Below the pieces are notes generated by a model, which worked only from the letters and a program-made list of their open reading frames with translations, was not told the origin of the DNA and did not search any database. This document shows, one piece after another, positions 59,901 through 64,000 of a stretch of 64,000 nt of DNA. The stretch lies in the NCBI RefSeq assembly GCF_035917975.1, contig NZ_CP109130.1, forward strand, positions 1,488,001-1,552,000. The letters run 5' to 3'. Within the stretch, counting starts at the first letter, position 1, and each line of letters starts with the position of its first letter. The DNA is from Streptosporangium sp. NBC_01756 (GTDB taxonomy: Bacteria > Actinomycetota > Actinomycetes > Streptosporangiales > Streptosporangiaceae). The position numbers and the translations under genes were made by a program.

Positions 59901-61104
59901 CGTCGGCGTTGTTGATGTTGATCGCGGCGTTGGTGTCGGCGTGGCCGACCCACCTGCACGCTGGGTTGACGCACGCGAACACGATACCGTTGCGGCTGGC
60001 CGCATCGCGGTGGCCGCACCGGTGGCAGGTCTGCGAGGTGCCCGGCGCGGGAACCTTGATGACCTGTCCGCCCCGGTCGATGGTCTTGTATTCGAGCAGG
60101 GTGACGGTCCGGCCCCACGCCTCACCGCTGATCGACCGGTTCAGGCCCGCCTTCTGGGTGACGTTCCTGCCCGGGGCTTCGATCGTGCCCTTGGCGGATC
60201 TGACCATGTTGAGGATGGAGAGTTCCTCCACCTTGATCACAGCGAACGCGCCGGCGAGTTCGGTGGTGGTCTGGTGCTGCCAGTCGACGGCCCTGCGCTT
60301 GGCTTTCGCGCGGAGCCGGGCGATCTGGTGGTAGGTACGCCGCTCCCGCCCCGAGGGGCGGGTCTTCTTCGGCCGGGACGCGCGCCGGCGGGCCGACTTC
60401 TTCTCCAACCGGCGCAGGTGCTCGCGCTCGCCGCAGGTCAGCCAGGAGCCGTGCTCGCGCATCGTTCCGTCCGACAGGGCCAGGGCGACGTTGACGCCCC
60501 GGTCGATCCCGACCTGCGGGCCCTGATGCGCGCCGGTGGGCGCGACCAGGGTTTCGGTGCGAAACACCAGGTGCCAGCCGTCGGCTTCCTTGATCAGGCG
60601 TCCGCCGGTCACCTTCCCCGCAGGAGAGTTCTTCCCCACGCCGGGCAGGTCGTGGGTCCACCGGAACCGGACCCGGCCCACCATCGGCAGGGTGACCGCG
60701 CCCCATTTGGCCGACAGGCGGACGATCCGCATGGTGCGGACCTGCGGCACATCGACCGCCAAGCGGGGCCGGTTCTTCCTGGACTTGAACGTGGGCCGCT
60801 TGGCGGGGTGATCGGGGTTGAAGAAGTTCTCCCACGCCTGCCGATACGTTTTCAGAACAGCTTGGGCGGCCTGGGCGGGCAGCACCGCCAGGAACGGGAA
60901 GTCCGCACGGGCTTGACGGATCGCCTGATCGGCCTGGGCCAGGGTCGGCCTTCTGCCGGAAAAATGCGTCCAATAGGCGTGCAGGCAGTTCCACACGGTG
61001 ATCGCGGCGGACGCCTGCCCGTCCAGGAGCGCGGACTGAGCGCAGGTCAGCTCCAGGCGGGCTTTGTGCCCGCGCTGCCGCTTGACCATCCCCTGCCCGC
61101 TCAT
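59827..61104 (-). CDS. tnpB: IS605-family TnpB RNA-guided nuclease
   Basis: 425 aa from the ATG at 61102-61104. RuvC-I Asp in VGIDRGVNVAL, RuvC-II Glu in IKVEELSILNM, zinc finger CHRCG with a later CVNPAC, and RuvC-III Asp in GHADTNAAININ are all present, so the nuclease looks intact. The N-terminal half has the helical, Lys/Arg-rich TnpB nucleic-acid-binding region. A GTG-free upstream extension to 61170 is possible but would enter the tnpA start region. Divergent from tnpA by 32 bp. Confidence 0.92.
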   Translation of the reverse strand: MSGQGMVKRQRGHKARLELTCAQSALLDGQASAAITVWNCLHAYWTHFSGRRPTLAQADQAIRQARADFPFLAVLPAQAAQAVLKTYRQAWENFFNPDHPAKRPTFKSRKNRPRLAVDVPQVRTMRIVRLSAKWGAVTLPMVGRVRFRWTHDLPGVGKNSPAGKVTGGRLIKEADGWHLVFRTETLVAPTGAHQGPQVGIDRGVNVALALSDGTMREHGSWLTCGEREHLRRLEKKSARRRASRPKKTRPSGRERRTYHQIARLRAKAKRRAVDWQHQTTTELAGAFAVIKVEELSILNMVRSAKGTIEAPGRNVTQKAGLNRSISGEAWGRTVTLLEYKTIDRGGQVIKVPAPGTSQTCHRCGHRDAASRNGIVFACVNPACRWVGHADTNAAININNADGSAVSGRGDLGVARSAKRQPPRTA

Positions 61105-61136
61105 GGCCGCAATCCTGCCTGATCCAGTATTGGGTT

Positions 61137-62390
61137 GTGGCCGAATACAGCGATAAGGACTGGCAGGCATTGTGTTTCCTGCTCCACGCCCACTTGGTTT
61201 TCGTGACCAGGTTCCGGCATCGGGTGTTCACCGACCCGCACCTGACCCGCCTGGAGGAAATCATGAGGGACGTGTGCGCCGACTTCGAGACCGAGCCGGC
61301 CGGGTTCAACGGCGGGAACGACCACGTCCACCTGCTGGTCGACTTCCCACCCAAGGTCGCCCTGTCCAAGCTCGTCAACTCGCTGAAGGGCGTGGCGTCC
61401 CGGCGGATGCGACAAGAGTTCCCTGAGTTGGCTACCCACTACTACCGGGCGAACAAGCTGTGGTCGGGCTCCTACTTCGCCGGGAGCGTCGGGGACGCAC
61501 CGTTGTCGATCGTGCACCAGTACATCGAGCAGCAAAACCACCCGGCCCAGGGCACGCTCGCACCCAGCGAGCACTCACGTGCGAGCCTTCACCCCCGGGC
61601 TGAAGCCCGGAGCACCAGCCCGCATTCCAATAATCCCTCGTCCCCCTCACGGCCCGGTCCTCGTCCCGCCGACCCGGGCTCCGCCCCGCACCCCGGCGGG
61701 CCCGACCCTCCGCAGAGGAGACCAAGCCGTCAAGGTGACTCAGAGCTGGTCCATCGCCTTGCGGATGCGCTTGTCAGAGATCGAGTACGGGGTGCCGAGG
61801 GTCTGGGCGAAGTAGCTGACCCGCAGCTCCTGGATCATCCAGCGGACCTGGCGGACGTCGTCGTCGGAGCGCCGGGCGGGCGGGAGCTTCTCGACCAGGT
61901 CGTGGTAGTCGTCCTCGAGGTCGTGGACCTTGTGCATCCGCTCCTCGTCGCGGAGCCGGTCGTCGGGCAGCTTCTCCAGCCGCCGCTCGGCCGCCTTGAG
62001 GTAGCGGAGCAGGTCCGGCAGGCGCTTGTAACCCGTGCCGGTGACGAACCCGGGATGGACCAGGTCGGCCACCTGGTCACGGATGTCCTCGATCGCGGCG
62101 GTGGAGCGGCCCTCGGGCAGGAGGGTGGTGATCGAGTGCCAGACCCGCAGGATGCCCTCCACCCGGGTGACCACCTCGGCGGTCGTGTCGAAGAGCTCGG
62201 CGCGGACCTTGTCGTGCAGGGCGGTGAAGGCGGACCCGTCCCAGACCGGCCCGCCGTACCGGCCCATCAGCTCGTCGGCGGCACAGGCGGTGCAGTCGTC
62301 GAACAGCGCGACGGCACCGGCGTGCGGACTCCGGCTGAGGGCGAGCTTGGCCTGGTTGTCCAGGCGGCCGAGCACCCACTTGGCCGGTGA
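61137..62390 (+). CDS. tnpA: IS200/IS605 TnpA transposase with lost stop codon
   Basis: The real domain ends near 61545: residues 15-136 are a Y1 transposase with AHLVFVTRFRHRVF, the HUH motif HVHLL and the catalytic Tyr in VHQYIEQQ. Family members normally stop a few codons later (about 130-140 aa). Here no stop follows until 62388-62390, so the ORF reads through the element's hairpin and 650 bp into the antisense strand of hrpA, giving 417 codons. GTG start at 61137. Whether the extended protein works is unknown. Confidence 0.75.
   Translation: MAEYSDKDWQALCFLLHAHLVFVTRFRHRVFTDPHLTRLEEIMRDVCADFETEPAGFNGGNDHVHLLVDFPPKVALSKLVNSLKGVASRRMRQEFPELATHYYRANKLWSGSYFAGSVGDAPLSIVHQYIEQQNHPAQGTLAPSEHSRASLHPRAEARSTSPHSNNPSSPSRPGPRPADPGSAPHPGGPDPPQRRPSRQGDSELVHRLADALVRDRVRGAEGLGEVADPQLLDHPADLADVVVGAPGGRELLDQVVVVVLEVVDLVHPLLVAEPVVGQLLQPPLGRLEVAEQVRQALVTRAGDEPGMDQVGHLVTDVLDRGGGAALGQEGGDRVPDPQDALHPGDHLGGRVEELGADLVVQGGEGGPVPDRPAVPAHQLVGGTGGAVVEQRDGTGVRTPAEGELGLVVQAAEHPLGR
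61595..61610. repeat. Subterminal hairpin of the IS element
   Basis: CCGGGCT (61595-61601), GA loop, AGCCCGG (61604-61610): a perfect 7-bp stem of the type recognised by TnpA at the left end of IS200/IS605 elements. Confidence 0.8.
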
Positions 62391-64000
62391 CGGGGTGTTG
62401 AGCAGCAGCAGTCTCCGGGTGCCCTCCCACATGGCGCGGCGCTGCTCGGCCTCGGTCTCGAACATGCGCACGGCCACGGTGGCGCCCTCGTCGGCCAGCG
62501 CGGGATATGCCTTCATCCGGCGCTGCTCGAAGGTCTTGGGCAGCTCCCCCACGTTCCATGTGGTCAGGCCGGATTTCTCCAGCCCGTCGGCGGCCCTGGA
62601 CAGGGTCTGGCGGAGCTTGGGGGCGAGCCGTCGCTTGAGATCGGTCAGGTCCTTGCTCTCGGCCAGCTTGTGCTTACGGCCGTCGATCACCCGGAAGGTG
62701 ATCTTCAGGTGGTCGGGCACCAGGTCGAGCTGCCACGCCTCGCGCGGCACCTGGACGCCGGTCAGGTTGAGCAGCTCCCGCTCCAGCAGGGTGAGCAGCG
62801 GCTCCTGGGTGGGTTCCGCCCGCTGGAGCACCTGCCTGGCGTAGTTGGGCGCGGGCACGAAGTTGCGCCGGATGTTCTTGGGCAGCGCCCGGATCAGCGC
62901 GGTGAGGAGCTCCTCGCGCAGGCCGGGGATCTGCCAGTCGAAGCCCTCGACGTTCACCTGGTTGAGCAGGGCGAGCGGGATGTGGGCGGTGACGCCGTCG
63001 GCGTCGGTGCCGGGCTCGAACTGGTAGGTCAGCGGGAAGCGCAGGCCTCCCTGCCGCCACACGTCGGGGTAGTCGCGGTGACTGACGTCACCGGCCGACT
63101 CACTGATCAGCATCGACTTCTCGAAGCTGAGCAGGTCGGGCTGGTCGGCTCTGGCCTTCTTCCACCAGGAGTCGAAATGACGCCCCGAGACGACGTCGGC
63201 GGGGACCCGCTGGTCGTAGAAGTCGAACAGGGTCTCGTCGTCGACGAGGATGTCGCGGCGGCGGGCCCGTTCCTCCAGCTCCTCGACCTCTTCGAGGAGC
63301 TTGCGGTTCTCCTTGAAGAACGCGTGGTGGGTCTCCCAGTCGCCCTCGACCAGGGCGTGCCGGATGAACAGCTCACGGCTCAGCTCGGGGTCGATGCGCC
63401 CGTAGTTGATCTTTCGCTGCACCACGATCGGCACGCCGTACAGCGTGACCTTCTCGTAGGCCATCACCGCGCCCTGGTTCTTCTCCCAGTGCGGCTCGGA
63501 GTAGGTGCGTTTGATCAGGTGCTGGGCGAGCGGCTCGACCCACTCAGGTTCGATCTTGGCATTGACCCTGGCCCAGAGGCGGGAGGTCTCCACCAGCTCG
63601 GCCGACATCACCCAGAGCGGCTGCTTCTTGGCCAGCGCGGAGCCGGGGAAGATGGCGAAACGGGCGTTGCGGGCGCCGGCATACTCCGTGAACGGCCGGC
63701 GCTGTTCGGTCATCGGACGGCGCGGGCCGTTCGGAGGCCGCTGCGGGCCGTCGTTCGCCGCCTTCTTGTCGATGTCCTTGACGCCGACGTGCGACAGCAG
63801 GCCGGACAGCAGGGACATGTGGATCTTCTGCTCGTCGCCGGGGGTGCTGTTCGGCGTGACGCCGAGGGACTTCGACATCTGGCGGAGCTGGCTGTAGACG
63901 TCCTGCCATTCGCGTACGCGCAGGTAGTTGAGGAACTCGGCCTTGCACAGCCGCCGGAAGGCGCTGGAGGAGAGCTCCTTCTGCTGCTCCTGCAGGTATT
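61740..64000 (-). CDS. hrpA: ATP-dependent RNA helicase HrpA, C-terminal part
   Basis: 753 codons visible; the gene runs off the right edge, so the helicase motifs are outside. The visible part begins within the helical region preceding the DUF3418 domain (FRRLCKAEFLNYLRVREWQD, LSHVGVKD) and covers the OB-fold-like IFPGSALAKKQPLWVMSAEL and the whole DUF3418 C terminus (LTYQFEPGTDADGVTAHIPL, ELLTALIRALPKNIRR, FAQTLGTPYSISDKRI). HrpA is a DEAH-box helicase involved in rescuing stalled ribosomes and mRNA processing. Complete toward its C terminus and stop at 61740. Confidence 0.95.
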   Translation of the reverse strand, partial: YLQEQQKELSSSAFRRLCKAEFLNYLRVREWQDVYSQLRQMSKSLGVTPNSTPGDEQKIHMSLLSGLLSHVGVKDIDKKAANDGPQRPPNGPRRPMTEQRRPFTEYAGARNARFAIFPGSALAKKQPLWVMSAELVETSRLWARVNAKIEPEWVEPLAQHLIKRTYSEPHWEKNQGAVMAYEKVTLYGVPIVVQRKINYGRIDPELSRELFIRHALVEGDWETHHAFFKENRKLLEEVEELEERARRRDILVDDETLFDFYDQRVPADVVSGRHFDSWWKKARADQPDLLSFEKSMLISESAGDVSHRDYPDVWRQGGLRFPLTYQFEPGTDADGVTAHIPLALLNQVNVEGFDWQIPGLREELLTALIRALPKNIRRNFVPAPNYARQVLQRAEPTQEPLLTLLERELLNLTGVQVPREAWQLDLVPDHLKITFRVIDGRKHKLAESKDLTDLKRRLAPKLRQTLSRAADGLEKSGLTTWNVGELPKTFEQRRMKAYPALADEGATVAVRMFETEAEQRRAMWEGTRRLLLLNTPSPAKWVLGRLDNQAKLALSRSPHAGAVALFDDCTACAADELMGRYGGPVWDGSAFTALHDKVRAELFDTTAEVVTRVEGILRVWHSITTLLPEGRSTAAIEDIRDQVADLVHPGFVTGTGYKRLPDLLRYLKAAERRLEKLPDDRLRDEERMHKVHDLEDDYHDLVEKLPPARRSDDDVRQVRWMIQELRVSYFAQTLGTPYSISDKRIRKAMDQL

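Larger units (their letters stand above)
59777..61630. mobile_element. IS200/IS605-family insertion sequence
   Basis: Divergent tnpA (plus) and tnpB (minus) genes lie between two palindromic subterminal hairpins: CGGCC/GGCCG (59790-59803) at the tnpB side and CCGGGCT/AGCCCGG (61595-61610) at the tnpA side. IS200/IS605 elements have such hairpins instead of inverted terminal repeats and make no target duplication. On the minus strand the tnpB-side end reads GGTCAA; TCAA is the known 3' end of several IS605-group elements. The boundary near 61630 is approximate. Confidence 0.8.

Overview
The window is high-GC DNA from a filamentous actinomycete. Evidence for this is the strong GC bias at third codon positions, frequent GTG starts, 4-bp ATGA/GTGA gene overlaps, TANNNT -10 boxes, an actinomycete-type gas-vesicle cluster, LacI operators of the Streptomyces type and several conserved small actinobacterial proteins. 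The mix fits a Streptosporangiaceae-like genome (Streptosporangium, Nonomuraea and relatives), but that is an inference; no rRNA or other phylogenetic marker is present.

Left edge (1-3.8 kb): a truncated EamA-type transporter faces away from a LacI-family regulator whose own promoter carries a CGAAAGTTTCG-type palindrome. A translationally coupled GntR(YtrA)-ABC ATPase-permease operon on the minus strand follows, headed by a perfect 15-bp inverted repeat.

NRPS locus (3.9-25.3 kb): nine overlapping minus-strand genes form one dissociated nonribosomal peptide synthetase operon. In transcription order they are a C-A-T-TE synthetase fused to an MFS exporter, an MbtH-like protein of 59 aa, a free carrier protein, an acyl-AMP ligase, a C-T protein without A domain, a C-like protein, a free C domain, A-T and C-A-T. 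Signature residues read by eye suggest Gly (A-T), a Lys-like basic residue (C-A-T) and Asp (C-A-T-TE). The TE has Cys in place of the usual nucleophilic Ser. Divergent from it is a three-gene 2-oxoacid dehydrogenase operon (E1 alpha, E1 beta, E2; no E3). Both operons have a promoter whose -10 box is directly followed by a TGGGAnCGCTCCCA palindrome, the CebR-type LacI operator, so they look co-repressed by a sugar-responsive regulator encoded elsewhere. This is the most interesting system in the window.

Middle (25.4-31.8 kb): CopC and CopD copper proteins, a polytopic membrane protein of unknown function, and an unusual one-polypeptide fusion of an extracytoplasmic alpha/beta hydrolase with an ABC ATPase, paired with its permease.

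Gas vesicles (31.8-38.1 kb): a SigB/SigF-like promoter and a hairpin-rich leader precede two acidic accessory proteins (one SRPBCC) and gvpA-F-G-O-J-L-S-K.

Right half (38.1-64 kb): a 56-aa conserved protein; a LuxR/MalT-like ATPase without DNA-binding domain, abutting a class I terpene cyclase; an ankyrin protein; PAC2; Gfo/Idh/MocA oxidoreductase; tyrosine phosphatase; NB-ARC/TPR protein; secreted M6-type metalloprotease; MFS/ArsR pair; DUF4282; aminoglycoside nucleotidyltransferase-like protein; gene remnants (SpoIIE, RidA, LysR); PAS/SpoIIE phosphatase; gamma-glutamyltransferase; DUF5709-like; HAD hydrolase; Uma2; an IS200/IS605 element with divergent tnpA/tnpB; and the C-terminal part of HrpA running off the right edge. 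No tRNA, rRNA, CRISPR array or prophage was recognised.
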